From: an uncultured Rubrobacteraceae bacterium
GTDB lineage: Bacteria; Actinomycetota; Rubrobacteria; Rubrobacterales; Rubrobacteraceae
Direction: 5' to 3'
Assembly (NCBI GenBank): GCA_902805975.1
Contig: CADCUT010000049.1
Location: forward strand, 1,894-46,477
Length of the DNA stretch: 44,584 bases
The notes below the pieces were generated by a model that was not told the origin of the DNA, made no database searches, and was given only the letters and a program-made list of their open reading frames with translations. Both the position numbers and the translations under genes were made by a program. Below, one piece after another: positions 1 through 9,029 of the stretch; position 1 is the first letter of the stretch, and each line of letters starts with the position of its first letter.

Positions 1-1
1 C

Positions 2-730
2 CTGGTGAACCCTATCAGCGCGACCAACCTCGTCCAACCGCTGGCGCGCGCCGGGGACGACGCCGCGGTCGTCAACATCGACTCGCCTTTGAGCGAGGAG
101 GCCATCAACAGCGCGAACGTGGACGTGGACACCTATATAGGGTCGGACAACGTCGCCGCGGGCGGGGTCGCAGGCGAGCACATGCTCGAGTTGTTGGACG
201 AGGGGGATCAGGTCGCCCTGCTCAACGGCATCAGCGGCAACGTGACCGGGGAGGATCGCCTCGACGGGTTTGAGCAGGCCGTCGAGGGCCAACTCGAGAT
301 CGTCCAGACCACCCCGGCGGACTTTGACCGTCAGAGGGCGCTCACCGTCACCACGGACATCCTGCGGGCCAACCCGGACCTCGATGGCATCTTCGCCGCC
401 AACGACCTCATGGCGCTCGGGGCCGTCACGGCCGTACGCAACGCCGGCCGGGAGGAGGAGGTCGAGATCATTGGCCTCGACGGCATAGAGTCGGCGCTGA
501 CCGCCATCGAGCGCGGGGAGCTTTCGGCGACCGTCTCCCAGTACCCCTACGCCATCGGCTCGATGGGCCTCGAGGCCTGCGCCGCCGCCGCCAAGGGTGC
601 GGAGTTGCCCCAGCAGGTCGATGCCCCCGTCAAGCTCGTAACCGGGGACAACGTCGGAAAGGCCCAGGAGAACTTCCCGCGTCCGTTCTTCGACTACGAG
701 AACCCCTTTAGTAAGCCGGCGCGACAGTAG
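2..730 (+). CDS. Sugar ABC transporter substrate-binding protein (5' end cut off)
   Basis: The frame is open to the left edge, so this is the C-terminal roughly 240 residues of a larger protein whose signal peptide lies outside the window. The segment resembles the ribose/xylose-binding (periplasmic-binding-protein type I, RbsB) family: a hinge region around VVNIDSP, the GEDRLDGFEQA stretch, the FAANDLMALGA segment and the GLDGIESA strand are typical of that fold. It should bind a monosaccharide outside the membrane and hand it to the permease encoded 18 nt downstream. The neighbouring epimerase and FGGY kinase suggest a pentose, ketohexose or sugar alcohol as substrate; the exact sugar cannot be read from the sequence. 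Confidence 0.9.
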   Translation: MVNPISATNLVQPLARAGDDAAVVNIDSPLSEEAINSANVDVDTYIGSDNVAAGGVAGEHMLELLDEGDQVALLNGISGNVTGEDRLDGFEQAVEGQLEIVQTTPADFDRQRALTVTTDILRANPDLDGIFAANDLMALGAVTAVRNAGREEEVEIIGLDGIESALTAIERGELSATVSQYPYAIGSMGLEACAAAAKGAELPQQVDAPVKLVTGDNVGKAQENFPRPFFDYENPFSKPARQ

Positions 731-748
731 GATGAAAGGAGCGTCGGC

Positions 749-1726
749 ATGAGCGGGGGGACCGTCGTCCGAGGCTGGGTGGGGGAGGCTGTGGGGCGCC
801 GGCTGCGGGACCCGGGTTTCTGGGCCGAGCGGGCGGCGATCTTCGCCCTGATTGCCGTCGTGGTCGTCTTCGGTATCCTATCGCCGAACTTTCTGACGGT
901 CGGCAACCTCGAGGCCGTGCTGCTGGCGGGGGCCATTCTCGTGGTGCTCGCCGTCGGGCAGACATACGCGGTCGTCACCGCGGGCATCGACCTCTCGCTC
1001 GGGGCGACGCCGACGCTCGCGAGCGTTATGGTCGGTTACGTCGTGGGCCGCGAGGGCGGCACCCTGCTCGCCTGCCTGCTCGCCGTCCTCGTGGCGACGA
1101 CCTTCGGGGTCCTGAGCGGGCTCGTCATCTCCAAGGGTGGCATTACGGACTTTATCGTGACCCTCGGCGCGCTGAGCGTTGCGACCGGCCTCGCCCTGCT
1201 CATCTCCGACGGGCGGCCCGTCGAGGTGTTCGATCCGTTCCTGCTTACATTGGCGACGGGCTCTATAGGGCCCATCGCTTACCTGATGCTGCTCGCGCTC
1301 GTCGTGGCCGTTGCCGGGCACGTACTCATGTTCCACACGGGATTCGGGACGCACCTGCTGGCTACGGGCGGGGACAAAGAGGCGGCGCGCAACATGGGTG
1401 TCAACGTGGACCGGGTAAAGGTGACGGCGTACGCGATCAGCGGCTTTCTCGCGGGCGTGGCCGGCATCATGCTGACCGCCCGCGTGGGCTCCGCCGAGCC
1501 CGCGGTCAACACCGAGTTTCTGCTCAACTCCGTCGCCTCCGTCGTGCTCGGCGGTGTCAGTCTCTTCGGCGGGCGCGGCTCCGTCGCCGGGCCCGTCGCC
1601 GGCGCCCTGCTTCTGACGGCCCTTCTGAACGGTCTCACCCTGCTTGGGGTCTCCGAGTACTGGCAACCCGTAGCCGTCGGCAGCGTAGTCATCCTGTCGG
1701 CGTTTCTGACCAGGTACCAGCGGTGA
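749..1726 (+). CDS. Sugar ABC transporter permease, RbsC type
   Basis: A 325-residue, strongly hydrophobic protein of the BPD_transp_2 (RbsC/XylH) family. It has a short basic N-terminus followed by about eight to ten membrane spans. Family hallmarks visible are the NFLTVGNLEAVL segment after the first span, the AGIDLSLGA motif near residue 80, the ATGGDKEAARNMGV cytoplasmic EAA-like loop that contacts the ATPase (about residue 207) and the GGVSLFGGRGS glycine-rich stretch near residue 268. The ATG follows GAAAGGAG by a few bases. It sits between the binding protein and the ATPase and ends 1 nt before the latter, so all three are surely one operon and one transporter. Confidence 0.93.
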   Translation: MSGGTVVRGWVGEAVGRRLRDPGFWAERAAIFALIAVVVVFGILSPNFLTVGNLEAVLLAGAILVVLAVGQTYAVVTAGIDLSLGATPTLASVMVGYVVGREGGTLLACLLAVLVATTFGVLSGLVISKGGITDFIVTLGALSVATGLALLISDGRPVEVFDPFLLTLATGSIGPIAYLMLLALVVAVAGHVLMFHTGFGTHLLATGGDKEAARNMGVNVDRVKVTAYAISGFLAGVAGIMLTARVGSAEPAVNTEFLLNSVASVVLGGVSLFGGRGSVAGPVAGALLLTALLNGLTLLGVSEYWQPVAVGSVVILSAFLTRYQR

Positions 1727-1727
1727 G

Positions 1728-2519
1728 GTGGTGAGCGTGGCGACGGACGACGGGAGTGCCATACTGCAGGTCGAGGAGGTCGCGAAGCACTTCGGTAACG
1801 TGGTGGCGCTTGAGGGGGCGTCTATGGAGGCCAAGGACGGCGAGATCACGGCCATCGTCGGGGATAACGGGGCGGGGAAATCCACACTGATCAAGTGCGT
1901 CGCCGGCGTCCACCTCCCCGACCGGGGGAGGATCGTTTTCGGGGGAGAGGTGGTCCGGTTCTCCTCGCCGGAGGAGGCGAGGAGGGCCGGCATAGAGACC
2001 GTCTACCAGAACCTGGCGCTCGTGGACGAGTTGACGATCTGGCAGAACCTTTTCCTGAACCGGGAGATCAAGCGCGGGGTTGGACCGGTGAGCTTTCTGG
2101 ACCGGAAGGCGATGGCCCGTCGCTCCGAAGAGATGCTCTCGCGGCTCGATATTCATATTCCGTCGGTGCACGCCAGGGTGCGTCGACTCTCGGGCGGGCA
2201 ACGCCAGGCCGTCGCCATCAGCCGCGCTACGGGCTGGGGCTCCAGGCTAATCGTCATGGACGAGCCCACGGCGGCGCTCGGGGTCAAGGAGAGCGGACGG
2301 GTGGAGGAGTTGATCCTACGCCTTCGCGAGGAGGGCCACTCGCTGCTCGTTATCAGCCATAACTTCGACCAGGTACTGAGGCTCTCGGATCAGATCTGGG
2401 TGATGCGCCAGGGCCGCGTTGTCGGCGGACGCCGCACGAGCGAAACCACTGGCGACGAGCTCGTCGCCCTGGTGACGGGCGCTAACCGGGGAGAACCGGA
2501 CGAGGAGGGGGAAGCTTGA
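1728..2519 (+). CDS. Sugar ABC transporter ATP-binding protein (single nucleotide-binding domain)
   Basis: A 263-residue ATPase that energises the transporter. Walker A is GDNGAGKST (residues 45-53), the Q-loop is in TVYQNLALVD, the signature is LSGGQRQAV, Walker B is LIVMDEPTAAL and the switch histidine is in VISHNF. RbsA-type carbohydrate ATPases usually carry two such domains (about 500 residues); this protein has one, as in the fructose-type FrcA group, so a homodimer is expected. Two GTG codons (1728, 1731) are possible starts; the gene begins 1 nt after the permease stop. Its TGA overlaps the TTG start of the next gene. Confidence 0.93.
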   Translation: MVSVATDDGSAILQVEEVAKHFGNVVALEGASMEAKDGEITAIVGDNGAGKSTLIKCVAGVHLPDRGRIVFGGEVVRFSSPEEARRAGIETVYQNLALVDELTIWQNLFLNREIKRGVGPVSFLDRKAMARRSEEMLSRLDIHIPSVHARVRRLSGGQRQAVAISRATGWGSRLIVMDEPTAALGVKESGRVEELILRLREEGHSLLVISHNFDQVLRLSDQIWVMRQGRVVGGRRTSETTGDELVALVTGANRGEPDEEGEA

Positions 2520-3394
2520 ACACATCACTCGCGCGCCAAGACGGACCGGCCTTTGGGGCGCACGCATTCATCTGGGCGGGCGAGTGGTCCCGCGAGGGCT
2601 CGGAACGGGTCATCTTTGGCGCCGCCAGGGCCGGGCTGGACTTCATCGAGATACCGCTCCTGGACTTCGAGACGATTGACGTGGGCCACACCCGGTCCCT
2701 TCTCGAGGATTGTGGCCTTCGCTGCTCCTGCTCCCTCGGCCTACCCAAAGAGGATCACCTCCCCTTCAACCCCGAGGGGGCCGGGCGTTTTCTCGATCGG
2801 GCGATCGAGGCGACCGTGGCCCTCGGCTCCTCCACCCTTACCGGCTGCCTCTACACCCACCTCGGCACCTTGACGGGCAGGCCGCCCGAGCCGGAAGAAC
2901 TCAGGACCGTCGCTCGCGTCCTGAAAGGCGTCGCTCGCCGCGCTGCCGATGTCGGGGTTAAGATCGGCGTAGAAGCCGTCAACCGCTACGAGACGTACCT
3001 TCTGAACCTCGCCTCCCAGGCGAACGACCTTCTCGACGCCATCGACGAGCCGAACGTGTTTGTCCACCTCGACACCTACCACATGAACATCGAAGAGAAG
3101 GGCTTCTACGATCCGATCGTCGCCTTGGGCCCCCGCCTCGGCTACATTCACCTCTCGGAGTCTGACAGGGGCACGCCGGGCACGGGGAACGTCCACTGGG
3201 ATGACGTATTCCGCGGATTAAAGGACGTAAACTACAGGGGTGCTCTGGCGATGGAATCATTCGCCGCCGTGAACGAGGCAATCATCGGCGCCACCGCGCT
3301 CTGGCGTAACGTTGTCGGCGACCCAGATGTCCTGGTGAGAGACGGCCTCTCCTTTTTGCGAGAGAAGGGCCGAGAGCAGGGGGTGCTGAGTTGA
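2516..3394 (+). CDS. Sugar 3-epimerase, D-psicose/D-tagatose 3-epimerase-like (TIM barrel)
   Basis: A 292-residue xylose-isomerase-like TIM barrel (AP_endonuc_2 fold). Metal and substrate residues of ketose 3-epimerases are recognisable: the first catalytic Glu in GVEAVNRYE, the HLDTYHMNIEEKG segment with metal-binding Asp and His, HLSESDRGTPGTG with the C3-recognition Arg, and the second catalytic Glu in AMESF. It likely interconverts ketoses (for example allulose/fructose or tagatose/sorbose type pairs) to feed the kinase next door. Start is TTG at 2516, chosen because GGAGGGGGA lies just before it and the codon overlaps the preceding stop (TTGA), the mark of translational coupling. Exact sugar unknown. 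Confidence 0.85.
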   Translation: MNTSLARQDGPAFGAHAFIWAGEWSREGSERVIFGAARAGLDFIEIPLLDFETIDVGHTRSLLEDCGLRCSCSLGLPKEDHLPFNPEGAGRFLDRAIEATVALGSSTLTGCLYTHLGTLTGRPPEPEELRTVARVLKGVARRAADVGVKIGVEAVNRYETYLLNLASQANDLLDAIDEPNVFVHLDTYHMNIEEKGFYDPIVALGPRLGYIHLSESDRGTPGTGNVHWDDVFRGLKDVNYRGALAMESFAAVNEAIIGATALWRNVVGDPDVLVRDGLSFLREKGREQGVLS

Positions 3395-3432
3395 TAGAAC
3401 GTCACCCCGTCTCCCGACGCCGCTAGCCGCCG

Positions 3433-4890
3433 GTGCTTCTCGGGCTGGACCTCGGCACCGGCTCCGCGAAGGCCCTGCTCCTCGCCGAAGACGGCGCGGT
3501 TGCGGGGGAGGGATCCGCCTCCTACGAAGTCCGGTCGCCCCGCTCGGGGTGGGCGGAGTCCGGAGCTGAAGACTGGTGGAACGCGGTGGCCGCGGCCACG
3601 AGGAGCGCCCTCGGCGGGCGGGGCAGGGAGGTGACGGCGCTCGGCCTCTCGGGCCAGATGCACGGGGTGGTCCTCTCTGACCCGGGAGGTCATCCCCTCC
3701 GGGACGCCATCCTTTGGGCGGACTCGAGGTCCGGCGGCGAGCTCGACGCCTACCGGCGACTGGACCGGGACCTGCGCCACAGTCTCGCCAACCCGCCCGC
3801 CGTCGGCATGGCCGGCCCGAGCCTCCTCTGGCTGGGACGCAACGAGCCGGAGGTCTACGGGGCGGCCCGGTGGGCCCTCCAGCCCAAGGACTGGCTCAGG
3901 CTGCGGCTGACGGGGGAGGCCGCGTCCGAGCCATCCGACGCCTCGGCCACCCTGCTCTACGACCTCCTCTCCGACCGCTGGGCCTACCCCGTGGTCGAGG
4001 CCCTGGGCCTGCGCCCGGACTTACTCGCCCCGCTCGTGCCCTCGGGCGGGGCCGCGGGCGAGCTCGTCCGGCCCGCGGCGGAGGAGCTCGGGGTGCGGGC
4101 CGGCCTGCCCGTGGCGGCGGGGGCGGCCGACACGGCGGCGGCGATGCTCGGGTGCGGGTTGCTGGAGCCCGGCCCCGTGCAGCTCACCATCGGTACGGGG
4201 GCCCAGGTCTTCACCGCGAAGCGGAAGCCCGAGCCGGACCCGAACGGCCGCACCCACCTCTACCGGGCCGCCGCGCCCGGCCTCTGGTACTCGATGGCCG
4301 CGATCCAGAACGCCGGCCTCGCCCTGGAGTGGGCCCGGAAGCTGCTCGGCGCCTCCTGGGAAGAGGTATATGTAGAGGCGTTCTCCGTCGCACCTGGCGC
4401 GGGCGGCGTCTCGTTCCTGCCGTACCTGAGCGGCGAGCGTACGCCCCGGTTCGACCCCGCCGCCCGCGGCGCCTGGACCGGCCTCGGCCTCGACCACACC
4501 CGCGCCCACCTCTTGCGGGCCGCCCTGGAAGGCGTCGCCTTCGCCCTGCGGGAGGGCGTGGAAGCGCTCGAAGAGGCGGGGACCCGTGTGCCCGAGCTCC
4601 GGCTCGCCGGTGGCGGGTCGGGAGGTGAGGAGGGCGAGCCATGGCGCAGGCTCCTCGCGGACGTGCTGGGCCGGCCGTTGCGCCTCCTGCCGGACGGCGT
4701 CGCCTCCGTGGCCTCCGCCCGCGGCGCGGCGCTCCTGGCGGGCCTCGCCTCCGGCGTCTACCGGAGCGTGGGGGACACCCTGGATCTCGCCCCCGAAGCC
4801 GTCCGGACCGTTCGGCCGGGCGAGCATGGTCCGTCCTATGGGGCCGCATACGAACGGTACCTGGAGCTTTACCCCCGCCTCGGCGGGTAG
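3433..4890 (+). CDS. xylB: FGGY-family carbohydrate kinase, xylulokinase-like
   Basis: A 485-residue FGGY kinase. The ATPase-core N-terminus reads LLGLDLGTGSAKALLL, followed by SGQMHGVVL and ILWADSRS (both xylulokinase-like), LQPKDWLRLRLTGE, the TIGTGAQVF phosphate-loop region and, near the C-terminus, RLAGGGSGGE. It would phosphorylate a ketopentose or related ketose, completing the uptake-isomerise-phosphorylate route with the genes upstream. Length and start match E. coli XylB. The GTG at 3433 is the only usable start: an in-frame TAG lies 9 nt upstream, yet no Shine-Dalgarno is visible. Substrate could also be D-ribulose or a 6-carbon ketose, so the xylB symbol is provisional. Confidence 0.82.
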   Translation: MLLGLDLGTGSAKALLLAEDGAVAGEGSASYEVRSPRSGWAESGAEDWWNAVAAATRSALGGRGREVTALGLSGQMHGVVLSDPGGHPLRDAILWADSRSGGELDAYRRLDRDLRHSLANPPAVGMAGPSLLWLGRNEPEVYGAARWALQPKDWLRLRLTGEAASEPSDASATLLYDLLSDRWAYPVVEALGLRPDLLAPLVPSGGAAGELVRPAAEELGVRAGLPVAAGAADTAAAMLGCGLLEPGPVQLTIGTGAQVFTAKRKPEPDPNGRTHLYRAAAPGLWYSMAAIQNAGLALEWARKLLGASWEEVYVEAFSVAPGAGGVSFLPYLSGERTPRFDPAARGAWTGLGLDHTRAHLLRAALEGVAFALREGVEALEEAGTRVPELRLAGGGSGGEEGEPWRRLLADVLGRPLRLLPDGVASVASARGAALLAGLASGVYRSVGDTLDLAPEAVRTVRPGEHGPSYGAAYERYLELYPRLGG

Positions 4891-4974
4891 AGGACGGAGA
4901 TTGTAAGCGAAGCCGCTCCGCTGCTAGATACTCCTTGCTACACTAGCGCGCAAGATGACCGGGAGGCGCGAGAC

Positions 4975-6384
4975 TTGTTGAGCAGCGAGCGCAGAAGACA
5001 CATCCGGGGCGCCGGTACGCCGGACGCCGCCGCGCGGGTCCGCTGGCTGCTCGCCGAGAAGGTGAGCCGGGCCCTCTCCACCCCGCCGGAATACCTGGAA
5101 GAAGAGCGGGTAACGCGTGTCTCGGTGGACGCCGGGCGTGCGGACGTGCTCGCGTGGTTGCGGGAGCAACGGGCGTACCCGAGGTTCTACTGGTCCGGTA
5201 GGGATGGCGGGACGGAGAACGCCGCCGCCGGGGCCGCCGACCTTCAGACGGGTGACGGGCCGGAAGATATCGGGGTGCTCGGCAAGCGTCTACGCGACGG
5301 CGACGCGGAGGTGCGTTACTACGGCGGGGGGCGCTTCGACCCGGCCCGCGGGACGGATGAGGGGTGGGAGACCTTTGGCGCGTACCGCTTCGTCCTTCCC
5401 CGCTTCGAGTTGCGGGTCGAGGAGGCGGGGACGACGCTCTCGTGCAACCTGGTCCTGCCGCGCGACGGGGAGCGCCGGGAGGAGATCCTGGCGGAGATCG
5501 AGGGCATGCGGGTGCCGTCCGAAGGGGACGACGACGCGCTGCCGGAGCCCCTCTACCGGGAAGACGCCCCGGACCGTCCTGGCTGGGAGGAGAACGTCGG
5601 GCGGGCGCTCTCGGCCTTCTCCGAGGGACGGCTCGGCAAGGTCGTGCTCGCGCGGAGGGCCCGTCTCGGCTTTGCGCGAGATCTCGATGGGGTCTCCCTC
5701 CTCCGGGAGCTCCGGGACGTCACGCCGGGATGCTTCCACTTCTACGTCGAGCCCGTGCCTGGGACGGCGTTCGTCGGGGCTTCGCCGGAGCGGCTCTTTC
5801 GCCGGGAGGGACGTCTCGTGACGAGCGAGGCCGTCGCCGGAACACGCCCGCGGGGCGCGTCTCCGGTCGACGACGAGGACCTGCGGGACGAGCTGCTCGG
5901 CAGCGAGAAGGACCGCGCGGAGCACGGGTTCGTCCGGGTCGGCATAGGGGAGGCGCTCAGGCCACTGTGCGAGGAGCTCGAGGTCGAGGAGGGCGTCTCC
6001 GAGATGAAGCTCGCCAGCCGGCGCCACCTCGTCTCAAGGGTGCGCGCGCGGTTGCGGGAAGGAGTGACCGACGCTGAGGTACTCGGCGCGCTCCATCCCA
6101 CGCCGGCCGTCGGCGGGTACCCGAGAGAGGCGGCGATGGAAGATATCCGGGAGCTCGAGCCCTTTGACCGGGGCTGGTGGGCCGGTCCCGTCGGGTGGGT
6201 CGGGGCCGACGCTGCCGAGTTCGCCGTCGGCATAAGGAGCGGGCTCGTCAGGGGGCGAACCCTCGCGCTGTTCTCGGGGGCCGGCATCGTCGCGGGGTCC
6301 ACGCCCGAAGGGGAGTGGGCCGAGATAGAGCAGAAGATCGAGGACTTCACCGGGGCGTTCGGCCTTGGAAACCGCGCGCGCTAA
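4975..6384 (+). CDS. menF: Isochorismate synthase MenF
   Basis: A 469-residue chorismate-utilising enzyme that converts chorismate to isochorismate, the first committed step of menaquinone synthesis. The C-terminal catalytic half carries GKVVLARRA (general-base Lys about 222), FVGASPERLF, TSEAVAGTRPRG, GSEKDRAEH, LHPTPAVGG (374-381) and FSGAGIVAGSTPE, all diagnostic of the family. The N-terminal half is poorly conserved, as usual. Two adjacent TTG codons (4975, 4978) are candidate starts, preceded by GGGAGG at 4960-4965. A short frame, ATG 4955 to TGA 4981 (MTGRRETC), ends inside the TTGA at 4978 and could couple translation. The 3' end overlaps menD by 20 nt. Entry to the menF-D-H-B group. 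Confidence 0.93.
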   Translation: MLSSERRRHIRGAGTPDAAARVRWLLAEKVSRALSTPPEYLEEERVTRVSVDAGRADVLAWLREQRAYPRFYWSGRDGGTENAAAGAADLQTGDGPEDIGVLGKRLRDGDAEVRYYGGGRFDPARGTDEGWETFGAYRFVLPRFELRVEEAGTTLSCNLVLPRDGERREEILAEIEGMRVPSEGDDDALPEPLYREDAPDRPGWEENVGRALSAFSEGRLGKVVLARRARLGFARDLDGVSLLRELRDVTPGCFHFYVEPVPGTAFVGASPERLFRREGRLVTSEAVAGTRPRGASPVDDEDLRDELLGSEKDRAEHGFVRVGIGEALRPLCEELEVEEGVSEMKLASRRHLVSRVRARLREGVTDAEVLGALHPTPAVGGYPREAAMEDIRELEPFDRGWWAGPVGWVGADAAEFAVGIRSGLVRGRTLALFSGAGIVAGSTPEGEWAEIEQKIEDFTGAFGLGNRAR

Positions 6385-8116
6385 CCGCCTCTGGGCGGAC
6401 CTGATCGTCGAGGAACTGGTCCGCTGCGGCGTCGACTTCTTCTGCGTCGCGCCCGGCTCCCGCTCAACACCCCTCGTCGCCGCTCTGGCGGAGAACAAGA
6501 GAGCCCGCAACCTCGTTCACTTCGACGAGCGGGGCACGGCGTTCGCGGCGCTCGGGTACGCGCGGGCGACGGGGGCTCCTGCGGCCTGGATCACGACCTC
6601 GGGCACCGCCGTCGCCAACGGCCTCCCCGCCGTCGTCGAGGCCGTCACGGACGGCGTCCCCATGATCCTTCTGACCGCCGACCGCCCCCCCGAGCTCCGC
6701 CAGACCGGCGCCAACCAGACCATAGACCAGCCCGACATCTTCGGCGACTCTGTCCGCTGGCGCTTCGACCTGCCCGCCCCGAGCCTCGACGTCGACCCCG
6801 CCTCGGTCCTGACTACTATAGACCAGGCCGTCTACCGCGCCGGGAGATCCCCCAAAGGCCCCGTCCACCTCAACCTCATGTTCCGCGAGCCCCTGATCCC
6901 GGGCCCCAAGGAGGACGCGGCACCCGCCGCCGGTCCCGAACGCTGGCGGGAAGCCCGAGAACCCTACACCCGCTACGCGCGGACGAAGCCGACGGTGGAC
7001 GAAGCGGAGGTCGAGGCCCTCTGGGAGCGGCTGCGTCCGGTCGAGCGGGGCCTCGTGGTGGCGGGCAGGCTGACGACCCGCGGTCGGGGTGAGGCCGTCG
7101 AGAGGCTCGCAGGCGCCCTTGGATGGCCGCTGCTGCCCGACGTCGGTTCGCAGGTCCGCCTGGGCGGGAGCCGCGCGAACGCCGCCTTCTACGACGTCCT
7201 GCTGGCGGACGGAGCCTTCGCGGAGGCCCACGCCCCGGAGGCCGTGCTTCATTTCGGGAGCCGCGCCCTGAGCAAGCGCCTGGAGGGGTTCATAGCACGC
7301 CACCGTCCCGACCCCTACGTCGTCGTCCGGGAGCACCCTTTCAGGCTCGACCCGGGCCACCTCGTCACGCACAGCGTCGAGTCCGGCATCGAGGACTTCT
7401 GCGACGCGCTCGGGAAGGCGGCCACCGGGCGCCCCCCCGGGACGGACGCCCCCTGGACCGCCGGGTGGCGCACGGCCTCGGAGAGGGTGGCATCGGTGCT
7501 GGACCGGGCGTTGGCCGAGGAGGGCGGGCTTCACGAGCCGCTCGTCGCGCGGCTGGTCTCGCGGGAGATACCCGAAGGCCACGGCCTCGTCGTGGCGAGC
7601 AGCATGCCCATCAGGGACCTCGACGCGTTCGCGGCCGTGGACGGCGCGGGCGTCCCGGTCGCCGCGAACCGGGGCGCGAGCGGCATAGACGGCACCGTCG
7701 CCACGGCCGCGGGTTTCGCGCGGGGTTCGGGGCGTCCCGTCACCCTGCTCATCGGGGACCTCGCCCTCCTGCACGACCTGAACTCCCTCGCCATGCTGCG
7801 CGGGCTGCCCGTGACGGTGGTGGTCCTGAACAACGACGGGGGTGGGATCTTCTCCTTCCTACCCGTCTCCGGGCACGAATCGTTCTTCGAACCGTTCTTC
7901 GGCACGCCGCAGGGCGTCGGTTTTGGGCACGCGGCGGCCATGTTCGGGCTCTCCTACGAGAGCCCCGAGACGCCGGAAGAGTTTCTCTCTGCCTACCGGA
8001 CGGCCCGGTCGGAGGACGGCCCATCCTTGATAGAGATCCGGACCGGCCGTCACGAGAACGTGGCGGTCCACCGGAGGCTACTGGAAGAGGTGGCGGCCGG
8101 GATGGGTGGGGCCTGA
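6365..8116 (+). CDS. menD: 2-succinyl-5-enolpyruvyl-6-hydroxy-3-cyclohexene-1-carboxylate synthase MenD
   Basis: A 583-residue thiamine-diphosphate enzyme that joins isochorismate to the succinic-semialdehyde unit made from 2-oxoglutarate. The N-terminus starts NRLWADLIVEELVR with VAPGSRSTPL, and the catalytic Glu is E55 in HFDERGTAF, the same number as in E. coli. The C-terminal cofactor domain has the MenD-type LIGDLALLHDLNSL segment and VVLNNDGGGIFSFLP. ANQTIDQPDIFG and FREPL are also typical. It begins at TTG 6365 inside the end of menF (20-nt overlap), so the two are translated together. Confidence 0.95.
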   Translation: METARANRLWADLIVEELVRCGVDFFCVAPGSRSTPLVAALAENKRARNLVHFDERGTAFAALGYARATGAPAAWITTSGTAVANGLPAVVEAVTDGVPMILLTADRPPELRQTGANQTIDQPDIFGDSVRWRFDLPAPSLDVDPASVLTTIDQAVYRAGRSPKGPVHLNLMFREPLIPGPKEDAAPAAGPERWREAREPYTRYARTKPTVDEAEVEALWERLRPVERGLVVAGRLTTRGRGEAVERLAGALGWPLLPDVGSQVRLGGSRANAAFYDVLLADGAFAEAHAPEAVLHFGSRALSKRLEGFIARHRPDPYVVVREHPFRLDPGHLVTHSVESGIEDFCDALGKAATGRPPGTDAPWTAGWRTASERVASVLDRALAEEGGLHEPLVARLVSREIPEGHGLVVASSMPIRDLDAFAAVDGAGVPVAANRGASGIDGTVATAAGFARGSGRPVTLLIGDLALLHDLNSLAMLRGLPVTVVVLNNDGGGIFSFLPVSGHESFFEPFFGTPQGVGFGHAAAMFGLSYESPETPEEFLSAYRTARSEDGPSLIEIRTGRHENVAVHRRLLEEVAAGMGGA

Positions 8117-8167
8117 TCCCCCAGACCTCCATCGCGCGCAGCGAGGTGATGGAGGCGAGAACGTCCC

Positions 8168-8959
8168 CTGCCTAACCTGAACTACACTCTATCGGGAGAT
8201 CCCGAGGGCCCGGCCGTGCTCTTCCTGCACGGCTTCATGGGACTTGCGGAGGACTGGCGCGATGTCTCGGCCGGCCTGGACGAACGTTTCCTCTGCGTTG
8301 CCCCAGATCTCCCCGGACACGGCGCCTCGCTCGGGATGCCCCCCGACCGCTACACGATGGAGGGCGCGGCCCGATCCGTGCTCGGCGTCCTTGACGGGAC
8401 CGGGGTGGACCGGGCGACGGTCGTCGGCTACTCGATGGGCGGCCGGCTCGCCCTGTACCTGGCGCTCCGCCACCCGGATCGCTGCGCCGGGCTCTTCCTG
8501 GAGTCCGCCTCCCCGGGCCTGGAACACGATGGGGAGAAAGCGGAGAGACGGCGCGCCGACGAAGGGAAGGCGGAACGGTTGGAGTCGGGAGACCTCCGCG
8601 AGTTTCTGCGCGACTGGTACCGTCAGCCGCTCTTCGCGCCGCTCGCGCGCGACGAGGGCCTCTTGCGCCGGGCCATCGAAGACAAGATGCGCAACGACCC
8701 CGCCGAGCTTGCCCGTTCGTTGCGGGGCATGGGGACCGGCAGCCAGCCCTCGCTATGGGGCGAGCTTCCAAAGCTCCGCGTCCCAGCGCTCGCCGTCGCG
8801 GGAGAGCTGGACGAGAAGTTCGTCGGGATCTCGCAGCGTATGGCGTCGCTCTGTCCTCCCATGAGGACGGCCGTCGTGCCGGGAGCGGGTCACAACGTGC
8901 ACGCCGAGGCCCCCGGCGAGTACATCGCTTCGTTACGGGGCTTCCTGGACGGCCGGTAA
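8168..8959 (+). CDS. menH: SHCHC synthase MenH (alpha/beta hydrolase), probable non-canonical CTG start
   Basis: An alpha/beta hydrolase that removes pyruvate from the MenD product. Motifs: LFLHGFMG oxyanion region, the DLPGHG strand, nucleophile elbow GYSMGG, the acid in GELDEKF and the His in GAGHNVHAE, matching MenH. The first ATG/GTG/TTG in frame is GTG 8216, but starting there deletes the first beta-strand. The frame is open back to 8150 and encodes [17 protein letters not shown] before LFLHG, as expected for a complete N-terminus. Only CTG codons (8168, 8177) are available there, and GGAGG lies at 8151-8155, 12 nt before CTG 8168. I place the start at 8168; a tool that disallows CTG would choose 8216. 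Confidence 0.8.
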   Translation: MPNLNYTLSGDPEGPAVLFLHGFMGLAEDWRDVSAGLDERFLCVAPDLPGHGASLGMPPDRYTMEGAARSVLGVLDGTGVDRATVVGYSMGGRLALYLALRHPDRCAGLFLESASPGLEHDGEKAERRRADEGKAERLESGDLREFLRDWYRQPLFAPLARDEGLLRRAIEDKMRNDPAELARSLRGMGTGSQPSLWGELPKLRVPALAVAGELDEKFVGISQRMASLCPPMRTAVVPGAGHNVHAEAPGEYIASLRGFLDGR

Positions 8960-9016
8960 CCGCCGCCGGGCGGGACAACTTTCGTCGTCGCGCGCCCTGG
9001 GGCACGGAATGCACCA

Positions 9017-9022
9017 TATAAT
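9017..9022 (+). promoter_or_regulatory. -10 element of a probable leaderless menB promoter
   Basis: TATAAT, a perfect -10 hexamer in otherwise GC-rich sequence, ends 7 nt before ATG 9030. A transcript would start at about that A, giving a leaderless mRNA. No convincing -35 hexamer is seen at the expected place (8994-8999). Confidence 0.55.
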
Positions 9023-9029
9023 CCCCACC

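Noticed and set aside
878-1993. A 371-codon minus-strand frame opposite the sugar permease
   Set aside because: It mirrors the permease and ATPase codons, shows low-complexity charged sequence and has no ribosome site.
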